This document shows, piece by piece, positions 16,093-27,022 of a stretch of 46,615 nt of DNA. The notes under the pieces are model-generated. The model made no database searches. It worked only from the letters and a program-made list of their open reading frames with translations, and was not told the origin of the DNA. Numbering within the stretch: position 1 is the stretch's first letter; the number at the start of each line of letters is the position of its first letter. The position numbers and the translations under genes are program-made. Source of the stretch: an uncultured Craurococcus sp. GTDB lineage: Bacteria; Pseudomonadota; Alphaproteobacteria; Acetobacterales; Acetobacteraceae. Location: the NCBI GenBank assembly GCA_902805545.1, contig CADCTD010000136.1:1-46615 (forward strand). Direction: 5' to 3'.

Positions 16093-18395
16093 CGGGCGTT
16101 CCGGATCAGGGCGCGGATGCGGGCGGGCGTCGCGGGCAGCTCGGCGATGTCGACGCCGAAGGGCGAGAGCGCATCGCTGATGGCATTGGCGATGGCGGCC
16201 GGGGCCCCGATGGCGCCGCCCTCGCCGAGGCCCTTTGCGCCGGTCAGCGTCTCCGGGCTTTCCGTCTCCATGTGGATGATCTCGATGTGGGGGATCTCGG
16301 CGGCGCTCGGGGGCAGGTAGTCGGCGAGGCTCCCGGTCAGCGGGTTGCCATCCGGGGCGTAGAGCACCTCCTCCAGCAAGGCGTTGGCGATGCCCTGGGC
16401 GACGCCGCCATGCACCTGGCCATCGGCGATCAGCGGGTTCAGCAGGCGGCCGGCATCCTCGACGACGAGGAAGCGGAGGATGCGGACATGGCCGGTCTCG
16501 GCATCCACCTCGACCTCGGCGACATGGCAGGCATTGGAGAAGGTGCCGCCCGGGTCGTAGGAGGCGGTCTCGGCGAGGTTGAAGCCGCCGAGGTCGGAGA
16601 GCTGCTCGGAGCGCTGGTGGACGCGGCGGGCGATCTCGGTGAGGGGAATGGAGGCCTCGCCGGCCCAGGCGGCGCCGTCGCGGAGGGTGACGGAATCGGG
16701 CTCGGCCTGGAGCAGGCGAGCGGCGGCGCGGCGGAGGCGGGCGGCGAGCTTGTCGGCGGCGAGCTGGGTGGCACCGCCGGCGATGACGGCGCCGCGGCTG
16801 GCGAAGCTCCCCCAGCCATAGGGCGTGCGGTCCGTATCGCCATGGATGACGCGGATGCGGGACGGGTCGAGGCCGAGGCGGTCGGCGGCGAGCTGGGCGA
16901 GGGCGGTGCGCAGGCCCTGGCCATGCGGGGAGGCGCCGATGCGGACCTCGACCTCGCCGGCCGGGGTCATGGCGATGTCGACCACCTCGTAGCCCGGGAC
17001 GATGCCCATGCCGCGGGCGGCGAAGGCCGGGGTGCCGTAGCCGGTGCGCTCGTTGAAGACCGCGAGGCCGAGGCCGAGATAGCGGCCCTCGCGCCGGGCG
17101 GCCTCCTGGCGGGCGCGGAAGGCCGGGATGTCGGCCGCCTCCACCGCGCGGTCCAGCGCCTCGACATAGGAGGCCTGGTCGAGGGTCAGGCCGGTCGGCG
17201 TCACATGGGGGAATTCGGTGACGAGGTTGCGGCGGCGGAGCGCCACCGGGTCGAGGCCGAGGGCGGCGGCGGCGCGGTCCATCAGCCGCTCCAGCCCGAA
17301 GGTGACGACGGGGCGGGAGACGCCGCGATAGGGGGCGGCGGGGCAGGTATGGGTGGCCAAGGCGCGTGCGCGGGCCGAGTAGGTGGGGAGGCGGTAGGGG
17401 CCGGGATACTCGGCCAGCGCCATCAGCGGCTCGACGCCGCAGGTGGTGGGGTAGCAGGAAAAGGCGCCGGTATTGGCGAGGATGTCGGCCTCCAGCCCCA
17501 GCAGCGTGCCGTCGGCGGCGAAGGCGGCGCGGAGGTGGTGGATCTGGTCGCGGCTATGGGCGGAGGCGATCAGGTTCTCGTTGCGGTCCTCGATCCAGCA
17601 GAAGCTGCCGCGATGGCGGCGGGCCAGCCAGACCAGCAGCGGGTATTCGGGAAAGAGGGCCATCTTCTGCCCGAAGCCGCCGCCCACATCGGGGGCGACG
17701 ACCTGCAGGTCGGCCTCCGCCATGCCGAGCAGGGCGGCGATGCCGGTGCGGAGCATGTGCGGCATCTGGCAGGAGGCGGTGAGGCGGATGCGGCCGGTGG
17801 CGCGGTCATGGGCGGCGAGGCCGGCGCGGGCCTCCAGGGGCGTCGCGTTCTGGCGGCCGGAGCGGAGGCTGAATTCGACGATCCGGTCGGCGCGGGCGAA
17901 GGCGGCCTCGCAATCCGGGTGGCGGATGGTGCCGTCGACGACGACGTTGCCCGGGGCCTCGGCGTGGAGGGTGGGGGCGCCGGGGCGCAGCGCATCCTCG
18001 ATGGTGACGACGGCCTCCTCCGGCTCGATGTCGAGCAGAACGGCCTCGGCGATGTCCTCGGCCTCCTCCGGCGTGGCGGCGACCACGGCGGCGATGGGCT
18101 GGCCGACGAAGTGAACGCGCTCGCGCGGCAGGACCGGCTGGGCGATGGCGCGGTAGTTGAAGCGGAAGAGCTCCGGCCGGATGGCGCCGACGCCCTCCAG
18201 GTCGGCGCCCGTCACCAGCAGGGCGCCCGGCGGCAGGTCGGGCGCGGCGATCGAGAGGATGCGGCCGGCGGCGAAGGGGCTGCGGAGGAAGCGCACGGCG
18301 CGGGCGCCGGCGGCGAGGTCGGCGGTGAAGGCGCCCTCGCCGCGGAGCAGGGCAGGGTCCTCGGTGCGGGGTAGGCGGCGGCCGGTCCAGTTCAT
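16089..18395 (-). CDS. Molybdenum hydroxylase large subunit (xanthine dehydrogenase family, CoxL-like)
   Basis: 768 residues, the normal length. It binds the molybdopterin-cytosine-dinucleotide cofactor and the substrate. Seen are LPRTEDPALLRGEGAF at the N-terminus, VAPDVGGGFGQKM (about 233-245), and the catalytic glutamate E725 in GAKGLGEGGAIGAP. The loop that decides substrate reads PYRGVSR (355-361). True CO dehydrogenase has AYxCSFR and form II has AYRGAGR, so this is not a CO dehydrogenase by sequence; an aldehyde or N-heterocycle hydroxylase is more likely. ATGA overlaps couple it to both neighbours. Maturation genes (coxD/E/F, mobA) are not in the window. Confidence 0.92.
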   Translation of the reverse strand: MNWTGRRLPRTEDPALLRGEGAFTADLAAGARAVRFLRSPFAAGRILSIAAPDLPPGALLVTGADLEGVGAIRPELFRFNYRAIAQPVLPRERVHFVGQPIAAVVAATPEEAEDIAEAVLLDIEPEEAVVTIEDALRPGAPTLHAEAPGNVVVDGTIRHPDCEAAFARADRIVEFSLRSGRQNATPLEARAGLAAHDRATGRIRLTASCQMPHMLRTGIAALLGMAEADLQVVAPDVGGGFGQKMALFPEYPLLVWLARRHRGSFCWIEDRNENLIASAHSRDQIHHLRAAFAADGTLLGLEADILANTGAFSCYPTTCGVEPLMALAEYPGPYRLPTYSARARALATHTCPAAPYRGVSRPVVTFGLERLMDRAAAALGLDPVALRRRNLVTEFPHVTPTGLTLDQASYVEALDRAVEAADIPAFRARQEAARREGRYLGLGLAVFNERTGYGTPAFAARGMGIVPGYEVVDIAMTPAGEVEVRIGASPHGQGLRTALAQLAADRLGLDPSRIRVIHGDTDRTPYGWGSFASRGAVIAGGATQLAADKLAARLRRAAARLLQAEPDSVTLRDGAAWAGEASIPLTEIARRVHQRSEQLSDLGGFNLAETASYDPGGTFSNACHVAEVEVDAETGHVRILRFLVVEDAGRLLNPLIADGQVHGGVAQGIANALLEEVLYAPDGNPLTGSLADYLPPSAAEIPHIEIIHMETESPETLTGAKGLGEGGAIGAPAAIANAISDALSPFGVDIAELPATPARIRALIRNAR

Positions 18396-19252
18396 GCGGC
18401 AAGCGAGCCTTCCAGGGCGCGGCGGGTCATGGCGCGGACCAGGTCGCGCCGGTAGTCGGCAGGGACCTGGGCATCCTCGGTCGGCTCGAAGCCCTCGGCG
18501 GCGATGGCGGCGGCGGCGCGGAGGCTGTCGGGAGTGGGTGAGGCACCCAGAAGGGAGGCGGCTGCGGCCTCGGCCAGGATCGGCGTTCCGGCGACGCCGC
18601 CGAGGGCGATGCGGGCCTCGGCAACATGGCCGGCGGCATCGAGACGCAGCGCCGTCACCGCCATGGCGAGGGCGAAGTCGCCGGCGCGGCGGTTGAACTC
18701 GGCGAAGCCGCAGCGCCAGTCGGGGCCGAGCAGGGGGAGGCTCGCCTCGGCCAGCAACTCGTCCGGGGCGAGGGCGGTGGTGAAGACCGATTGGAACCAG
18801 CCGGCGGCCGGGACCAGCCGCTCGCCGCCCTCGCGCAGCACCCGGAGGTCCGCACCCAGCGCCAGGGCGATGCAGCACCATTCGGAGGCCGGGTCGGCAT
18901 GGGCGAGGCTGCCGCAGAAGGTGCCGCGGGTGCGGATCGGCGCATGGGCGATGTGCTCCGCCGCGCGGGCGAGGAGCCGGCCGGTCGGGCCGGGCGCCAC
19001 GGGGCGCTCGAAGCGGGCATGGCGGGCCAGCGGCCCGATGCGCAGCCGGCCGCCCTCGGCGCGGCAGTAGTCCAGCCCGGCGATGCGGTTGATGTCGATC
19101 AGCCTGGCCGGGCGCGCCAGGCGGAAGGCCATGGTCGGCACCAGGCTCTGGCCGCCGGCGAGGATCTTGCCCTCCTCCCCATGCCGGGCCAGCAGGGCCA
19201 GGGCCTCCGCCTGGCTCCGCGGCGCGTGGTAGTCGAAGGGCGGGCATTTCAT
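18392..19252 (-). CDS. Molybdenum hydroxylase FAD-binding medium subunit (CoxM-like)
   Basis: 286 residues. FAD-binding subunit of the same enzyme as the two following genes. The two FAD motifs are present: AGGQSLVPTMAFRLARP (32-48) and TFCGSLAHADPASE (111-124), where the family usually has T-GG; the second position is FC here, a mild departure. The C-terminal domain (about 175-280) has the CO dehydrogenase flavoprotein fold with ALGGVAGTP. It is the first gene of the operon M-L-S, 44 nt after the convergent-free end of the hydrolase gene upstream on the same strand. No regulator gene is adjacent. Confidence 0.9.
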   Translation of the reverse strand: MKCPPFDYHAPRSQAEALALLARHGEEGKILAGGQSLVPTMAFRLARPARLIDINRIAGLDYCRAEGGRLRIGPLARHARFERPVAPGPTGRLLARAAEHIAHAPIRTRGTFCGSLAHADPASEWCCIALALGADLRVLREGGERLVPAAGWFQSVFTTALAPDELLAEASLPLLGPDWRCGFAEFNRRAGDFALAMAVTALRLDAAGHVAEARIALGGVAGTPILAEAAAASLLGASPTPDSLRAAAAIAAEGFEPTEDAQVPADYRRDLVRAMTRRALEGSLAA

Positions 19253-19296
19253 GCGGGGGAGGGTAGGGGCGGCGGTTCCGCCGGCGCAAGGGCCTG

Positions 19297-20391
19297 TCAG
19301 CCGCCGCCGCAGGGGGTGCGGCGGAGGCCGCGCGGGGCGGCGGCCTCCGGGCCCTCGACCAGGGTCAGCAGGCAGGCGCCGTAGAGGGCGGTGAAGCGCC
19401 AGTCATTGCCGCCGCCATGGCCGCGGATGGCGGCGGGCGGCGGCCCGGAGGGCCAGAGGGCGAGCAGGGGCGCGCGGCGGCTGCGCGAGGCCTCGTCGAG
19501 CAGCCTGGCGCGGGCCTCGGGGTCCGGGTCGAAGTCATCGCCATCGAAGACGGCGACGGCGAGGCGGGGGCCGCCCGCGGGCAGGCCGGCGAGCAGGCGG
19601 GTGAAGTCCTCGAGGCCCGAGATGAGGTTGTTGGCGCGGCTCGCCTCGCCATGCGCGGCGGGGGCGGTGGCGATGACGGCATCGACCAGCTCCGGCCGGG
19701 CGCTCGCCGCCATGATCGCCTGCCAGCCGCCGCGGGACTGGCCGCCGAGCACGATATGGCGGTAGCCGGCATCGCGCACCGCCTGCAACCCGCCGACCAG
19801 CCGCGGCAGGCTGGTGTAGAGCGCATCCTCGGCCGGGTTGCGGTCGAAACGCAGCACGTCCCACCCCGCATCGTTCAGGATGGAGACGAAGCCGGGCGTC
19901 GGCGTATTGCGGTTGTCGCGCTCCGGGCCGCCATAGCCATGCGACCAGATGACGGCGCCGCGGGCCGCCTGCGGGCCGCGGCGGAGCAGCATCGGCGACC
20001 AGCGGAAGGGGCCGATGCTGCCCCGCACCAGCGGCACGGAGGGGCCCCCGGCGAGGCCGGCATCGCGGGCGAGGAGGCGGCACTCGGCCTGGACCGGGCC
20101 CAGCGTGCGCCGGCAATTCTCGAGGGCGAGGGCCTCGGCCGCCTCCGGGGTGGATGCGCCGCTGGCGAAGCCCCAGACGGAGCGGCCGGAGGCCTCGCGC
20201 GCCACCGCGAAGGCGGCATGGCCCATCAGGCCGCGATAGACCAGGGTGTAGCTGCTGGCGAGGCCGAGCGAAGGCCCCGGCGTGCCCAGCGCCGCGACGG
20301 AGAAGATGCTGCGGTACTGCTCCTCGATGCCCTCTGCATGCAGCGGGCGGGCGAGGCCAAGCAACAGGATCACCAGCAGGCGGAAGCGCAT
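19297..20391 (-). CDS. Exported alpha/beta hydrolase
   Basis: 364 residues. Signal peptide ([18 protein letters not shown], cut near residue 19). Residues about 50-95 hold a small segment, [24 protein letters not shown]...ENCRR, that recalls DUF4189-type domains. The hydrolase domain starts near 143 with [12 protein letters not shown] and has the nucleophile elbow GQSRG with S219; acid and base are probably D in FDGDDFDPD and H in IRGHGGG. The substrate is unknown; it resembles periplasmic esterases of the dienelactone-hydrolase type. It lies upstream of coxM on the same strand and is divergent from leuS. Confidence 0.82.
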   Translation of the reverse strand: MRFRLLVILLLGLARPLHAEGIEEQYRSIFSVAALGTPGPSLGLASSYTLVYRGLMGHAAFAVAREASGRSVWGFASGASTPEAAEALALENCRRTLGPVQAECRLLARDAGLAGGPSVPLVRGSIGPFRWSPMLLRRGPQAARGAVIWSHGYGGPERDNRNTPTPGFVSILNDAGWDVLRFDRNPAEDALYTSLPRLVGGLQAVRDAGYRHIVLGGQSRGGWQAIMAASARPELVDAVIATAPAAHGEASRANNLISGLEDFTRLLAGLPAGGPRLAVAVFDGDDFDPDPEARARLLDEASRSRRAPLLALWPSGPPPAAIRGHGGGNDWRFTALYGACLLTLVEGPEAAAPRGLRRTPCGGG

Positions 20392-20526
20392 CGGCAGTCC
20401 ATGCGAAGGGGCGCTCCCTATGTGGCCCTGCCGTGTCGCAGTGGCAACGGCGTCGATGGCGGCACGCCCTTCCCTAATGGCGGGCGCCAGCCTATTCCCT
20501 CTGTTCAGTCAGTCTCTTGGGCCCCG

Positions 20527-23136
<2,610 letters not shown>

Positions 23137-23664
23137 GCGCGGGCTGCTCGGGGGGCTTCTCGGCCTCTCGGCCTGCGGCTTCCGCCCGCTCTATGGGCCG
23201 ATCACGGCCGAGGACGGCAGCGAGGCCGACCTCGAGGCGGAGCTGGCCGCGGTGCGCATCGGGCCGGTCTACGAGCGCACGGGGCAGCTGCTGCGGCGGA
23301 GCCTGCAGCGGCGCATGGAGGAGAGCCTGCCAGGGACGCCGGCGCGGTACCTGCTCAACGTCAACGTCGATCTCGGGTCGGAGATTCTTGGTTACCGGCG
23401 GGACGGGACGCCGACGCGGGTCCGCTTCATCCTGAACGGCAACTGGAATCTCGACACCATCACCATTCCGCCGCAGCGGATCGCGGCCTCGGGCATCCCC
23501 TACCGCACGATTGATTCCTTCAACATCCCGGACCTGCAGTTCTTCTCGGCCGATACCTCGCGCGACGCGGCGCTGGCGCGGCTGATGGAGGACCTCTCGC
23601 AGGAGGTCACCCGGCAGGTGGCGATGGCGCTGCGCCGGCAGAAGGAGCAGCCGGCGGCGGGCTG

Positions 23665-24684
23665 ATGGCGAAGCTCGACGCAAGGCGGGTCGGGGCCTTC
23701 CTCGCCGACCCCGGCGGGTGCCGGGTGGTCCTGCTGCATGGCGACGATCCGGGGCTGATCCGCGAGCGGGCGGAGGCGCTCGTCCGGCGCGTCACGGAGG
23801 GCGATGCGCTGCGGCTGGTGGAGCTTGGGCGGGAGGCGCTGCGGAGCCCCGGGCAGCTCGCCGCCGAGGCGGCCAGCTCGCCGCTGACAGGGGGGCGATG
23901 CCTCGTCCGCGTGCGGGAGATCGGGGACGGGGCGGCGCCGGTGGCGGCGGCAAAGGCGGCGCTGGCGGGGCCGGGGCCCGGCCTCGTCGTGCTGGAGGCG
24001 CCGGAGCTCAGGACCAGCAGCGCGCTCTACAAGGCGGTCGAGGGAGCCCAGCAGGGGGCGGTGATCGCCTGCTACCGCGAGCGGGGCGCGGAACTCGCGC
24101 AATCGATCGGGCAGATCCTGCAGGAGCTGGGCGTGTCGGCGGAGCCGGCGGCCATCGAATGGATGGCGCAGCGGCTGGGCGAGGACCGGATGCTGCTGCG
24201 GCGGGAGCTCGAGAAGCTGGCGCTCTTCGTCGGCGCAGGCGGGCGGGTGACGCCGGAGGATGTGCTGGCCTGCATCGCCGAGGGCTCGGCGCTCGACCTC
24301 GAGGAAGCGCTGATGGCGGCCATGGCGGGGGAGACGGCGGTGGCCGACCGGGCGCTTGCCACGGCCTTCGCCGAGGGGGCGAATGCGGTGCAGGTGGTGC
24401 GTGCGGCGCTCCGCCATGTGCAGCGGCTGCATCTGGCCTCGCTCACCGTGGCGGGCGGGGCGGCGGCCTCGGCGGCGGTGGATGGGCTGCGGCCGCCGGT
24501 CTTCTTCCGCCACAAGCCGGCCTTCGAGCGGGCGCTGCGGCTGTGGCGACCGGAGGCGCTGGAGGCGGCAGGGGCGGCGTTGCTGGACGCCGAGAGGCGG
24601 ACGAAGACGACGGGCATTCCGAGCGAGGTGATTGCCAGGAATGCCGTCACAGGCCTGGCAAGGCAGGCGGCGGCACGGCGGTGA
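23665..24684 (+). CDS. holA: DNA polymerase III delta subunit
   Basis: 339 residues, normal length. HolA is part of the clamp-loader that opens the beta clamp. The N-terminal ATPase-like fold starts with VVLLHGDDPGLIRERAEAL and continues to LVVLEAPELRTSSALYKAVEG; the C-terminal collar domain includes FFRHKPAFERALRLW. Like other delta subunits it lacks a functional Walker A. TGATG overlap with lptE implies coupled translation. It ends 86 nt from the convergent parB gene; no clear terminator was seen in that gap. Confidence 0.93.
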   Translation: MAKLDARRVGAFLADPGGCRVVLLHGDDPGLIRERAEALVRRVTEGDALRLVELGREALRSPGQLAAEAASSPLTGGRCLVRVREIGDGAAPVAAAKAALAGPGPGLVVLEAPELRTSSALYKAVEGAQQGAVIACYRERGAELAQSIGQILQELGVSAEPAAIEWMAQRLGEDRMLLRRELEKLALFVGAGGRVTPEDVLACIAEGSALDLEEALMAAMAGETAVADRALATAFAEGANAVQVVRAALRHVQRLHLASLTVAGGAAASAAVDGLRPPVFFRHKPAFERALRLWRPEALEAAGAALLDAERRTKTTGIPSEVIARNAVTGLARQAAARR

Positions 24685-24770
24685 GGGGGCTGTACCTCTC
24701 AAGAACCCTCCCCGGCGCTCCCATCGACGATAGAGTCCGCTTAGGCTGAGAGGCCTTGGAGACCGGAAGC

Positions 24771-25613
24771 TCAGCCCTGTAACAGGCGGATCACGCCGTC
24801 CAGCTGGTCGAGGTCGCGGTAGGCGATCGTCACCTGGCCGCCGCGGCCGCTGCTGCGGATGCTGATGCGAAGGCCAAGGCGTTCCGACAACTCGCGCTCC
24901 AGGGCAGCGACTTCAGGCTCGGCCCGGGCGGGGCGCTCGGCGGGGTCGCGGGGCTTGGCGGCGGCGAGGGCCTCGGCCTGGCGGACATTGAGGCCGCGAT
25001 CGACGATCTGCAAGGCGAGGCCGATGGGGTCCGGCGCGGTCAGCAGGGCGCGGGCATGGCCGGCAGTGAGGGCGCCATCGCGCAGCAGCTCCCGCACCCG
25101 GTCGGGCAGCGCCAGGAGGCGAAGCGTGTTGGCAACATGGCTGCGGCTCTTGCCGACGGCCTGGCCGAGCTTATCCTGGGTGAGGCCGAACTCCTCCAGC
25201 AGGCGGCGATAGCCTTCGGCCTCCTCCAGGGCATTGAGGTCCTGGCGTTGCAGGTTCTCGACCAGGCCAGCGGCCATGGCCTCGCGGTCGCTGAGGTCGC
25301 GGATGACGACCGGGACCTCATGCAGCGGGACAAGCTGGGCCGCGCGCCAGCGGCGTTCCCCACCGATGATCTGGTACTGGCCGGCCTGGCCGGGCTTGGC
25401 GCGGACGAGGATCGGCTGCAGGACGCCATGCTCCCGCATGCTCTCCGCCAGTTCCTGCAAGGCGGCTGGCTCCATCGGACCACGGGGCTGGAAGGGGCCT
25501 GGCTCCAGCACCTCGATGGGCAGGGTGCGGAGGGCTTCGCCCGCAGGCGGTGCGGCGCTCGGGGCATCACCGAGCAGGGCGGAAAGGCCGCGGCCGAGAC
25601 GGGGGGATTTCAT
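24771..25613 (-). CDS. parB: Chromosome-partitioning protein ParB
   Basis: 280 residues. CTP-dependent DNA clamp that loads at parS and spreads. It has the N-terminal LGRGLSALLGD (ParA-stimulating region), the CTP-binding arginine-rich motif GERRWRA (85-91), and a helix-turn-helix around GLTQDKLGQAVGKSRSHVANTLRLL (about 143-167). The C-terminal dimerisation domain ends IAYRDLDQLDGVIRLLQG. ATGA overlap with parA. Its binding sites are very likely the two parS copies about 1.4 kb upstream in the same operon. Confidence 0.97.
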   Translation of the reverse strand: MKSPRLGRGLSALLGDAPSAAPPAGEALRTLPIEVLEPGPFQPRGPMEPAALQELAESMREHGVLQPILVRAKPGQAGQYQIIGGERRWRAAQLVPLHEVPVVIRDLSDREAMAAGLVENLQRQDLNALEEAEGYRRLLEEFGLTQDKLGQAVGKSRSHVANTLRLLALPDRVRELLRDGALTAGHARALLTAPDPIGLALQIVDRGLNVRQAEALAAAKPRDPAERPARAEPEVAALERELSERLGLRISIRSSGRGGQVTIAYRDLDQLDGVIRLLQG

Positions 25614-26428
25614 GCGGCGGACCCTTCGCGGCGGCGGAACTCGAGGGCGAGGGCGGCATAGGCCTGGGCACCGGGCGAGCGCGGATCGTAGAGGCTGACC
25701 GGCAGGCCATGCGAGGGCGCCTCGGTGATCCGGACGTTGCGTGGGATCACGGTCTCGAACACCTTGTCCTTGAAGAAGCCCCGGACATCCTGCGCAACCA
25801 GCTCCGAGAGGTTGTTGCGGCGGTCATACATGGTCAGCACGATCCCCTCGAGGGTGAGGGCGGGGTTCAGGGCCCGGCGGACCCGGTCGATGGTCTTGGT
25901 GATCTGGCTGACTCCCTCAAGGGCAAAGAACTCAGTCTGCAGGGGCACCAGAACGCCATGGGCGGCGACCAGGGCATTCAGCGTCAGCAGGCCGAGGGAG
26001 GGCGGACAGTCGAAGAAGATGTAGTCGAAGCCGCCGGTGAGCTCGGGCGCGGCGGTGAGGATGTGGCGTAGGCGGCGCTCCCGGTCGTCGAAGCCGACGA
26101 GCTCCACTTCTGCGCCGGCGAGGTCGCCATCCGCCGGGATGAGGGTGAGGTTGGGGACGGGGGTGGGCCGCAGGACCTCGGCCAGCGGGCAGTCCTCGAT
26201 CATCAGCGCATAGGTGCCGGCGCCACGGGCGCTGCGGTCAATGCCGAGGCCGGTGGAGGCGTTGCCTTGCGGGTCCAGGTCGACCAGCAGCACGCGGCTG
26301 CCGGTGGCCAGGGCGGTGGCAAGGTTGATGGCGGTTGTGGTCTTGCCGACGCCACCCTTCTGGTTGGCAAAGGCGATGACGCGCGGCGTGGCGCGGTCAG
26401 GCTTGGGCGCTGACAGGGCGGATCTCAC
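25610..26428 (-). CDS. parA: Chromosome-partitioning ATPase ParA
   Basis: 272 residues. Deviant Walker A motif KGGVGKTT at 24-31 (ANQKGGVGKTTTAINLA), Walker A' region VDLDPQGNASTGLG, and Walker B FDYIFFDCPPSLG. It makes ATP-dependent gradients on the nucleoid that pull ParB-parS to the cell pole. The start is GTG at 26428, giving a 15-residue leader before VIAFANQK, and it overlaps rsmG by 32 nt. Part of the operon mnmE-...-mnmG-rsmG-parA-parB. Confidence 0.97.
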   Translation of the reverse strand: MRSALSAPKPDRATPRVIAFANQKGGVGKTTTAINLATALATGSRVLLVDLDPQGNASTGLGIDRSARGAGTYALMIEDCPLAEVLRPTPVPNLTLIPADGDLAGAEVELVGFDDRERRLRHILTAAPELTGGFDYIFFDCPPSLGLLTLNALVAAHGVLVPLQTEFFALEGVSQITKTIDRVRRALNPALTLEGIVLTMYDRRNNLSELVAQDVRGFFKDKVFETVIPRNVRITEAPSHGLPVSLYDPRSPGAQAYAALALEFRRREGSAA

Positions 26429-27014
26429 TGAGCCGGAGGATGGTGGAATCGGGGTCGGTGCGGCTCGGGAACCGCTCTATGCGCATAGTCCAGTCCGCGG
26501 CGGCGGCCGTCAATTCCTCCGTAGCGGTGCGGCCTTTTGGGAAGAGGGCAATGCCGCCGGGAGAGAGGATGCGGTGCGCATGGCCGAGGAGGGTGGGCAA
26601 GGGAGCCAGGGCGCGAGCGCTGACGATAGCAGCGAGCGGCAGGCGGGCGGCTTCGATGCGGCTGGGGTGGATAGTCACACCGGTGAGGCCGAGGAGACGG
26701 GCGGCCTCTTGCAGGAAGGCGCATTTGCGACGGTCCGATTCGACGAGATGGGTGTCGCGGCCGCTCAGCAGGGCGAGGACGAGGCCGGGGAAGCCGGCGC
26801 CGGAGCCGAGATCGACCAATGGGCCCGGCTCGGCGGGGAGCAGGGGCGCAAGCTGGGCGGAATCGAGGATGTGCCGGGCCCATGCCACCTCCGCCTCAGC
26901 CCTGGCGATGAGGTTGATGCGCGTGTTCCAGCGAAGGAGGAGCGACAGATAGTCCCGCAACCGCGCTTCCGTTTCACGTGAAACACCAGCGAGCACGCCA
27001 TCGGGCTGTTTCAC
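26397..27014 (-). CDS. rsmG: 16S rRNA (guanine527-N7)-methyltransferase RsmG
   Basis: 205 residues. It methylates G527 of 16S rRNA using SAM. The SAM-binding motif is [12 protein letters not shown] at 66-77, followed by [21 protein letters not shown] and VSARALAPL, all typical. The start is GTG at 27014, overlapping the mnmG stop as GTGA. That GTG is itself part of a parS site, and codons for VSRET (11-15) form the second parS, as in other bacteria where gidB carries parS. Confidence 0.95.
   Translation of the reverse strand: MKQPDGVLAGVSRETEARLRDYLSLLLRWNTRINLIARAEAEVAWARHILDSAQLAPLLPAEPGPLVDLGSGAGFPGLVLALLSGRDTHLVESDRRKCAFLQEAARLLGLTGVTIHPSRIEAARLPLAAIVSARALAPLPTLLGHAHRILSPGGIALFPKGRTATEELTAAAADWTMRIERFPSRTDPDSTILRLSEIRPVSAQA
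26970..26985. promoter_or_regulatory. parS site 1 (ParB centromere)
   Basis: CGTTTCACGTGAAACA, 15 of 16 to the universal parS TGTTTCACGTGAAACA with the 14-bp palindromic core intact. It lies inside rsmG and encodes VSRET. Confidence 0.95.
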
Positions 27015-27022
27015 GTGAAACG
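27007..27022. promoter_or_regulatory. parS site 2 (ParB centromere)
   Basis: TGTTTCACGTGAAACG, 15 of 16 to parS with an intact core. It spans the last mnmG codons (encoding RFT and the stop) and the GTG start of rsmG. Its centre lies 37 bp from that of site 1. Each copy differs from the consensus at one opposite end base. Confidence 0.95.

Noticed and set aside
16089-19252. Carbon-monoxide dehydrogenase operon
   Set aside because: The defining active-site loop is absent (PYRGVSR instead of AYxCSFR or AYRGAGR), and no cox maturation genes are near.
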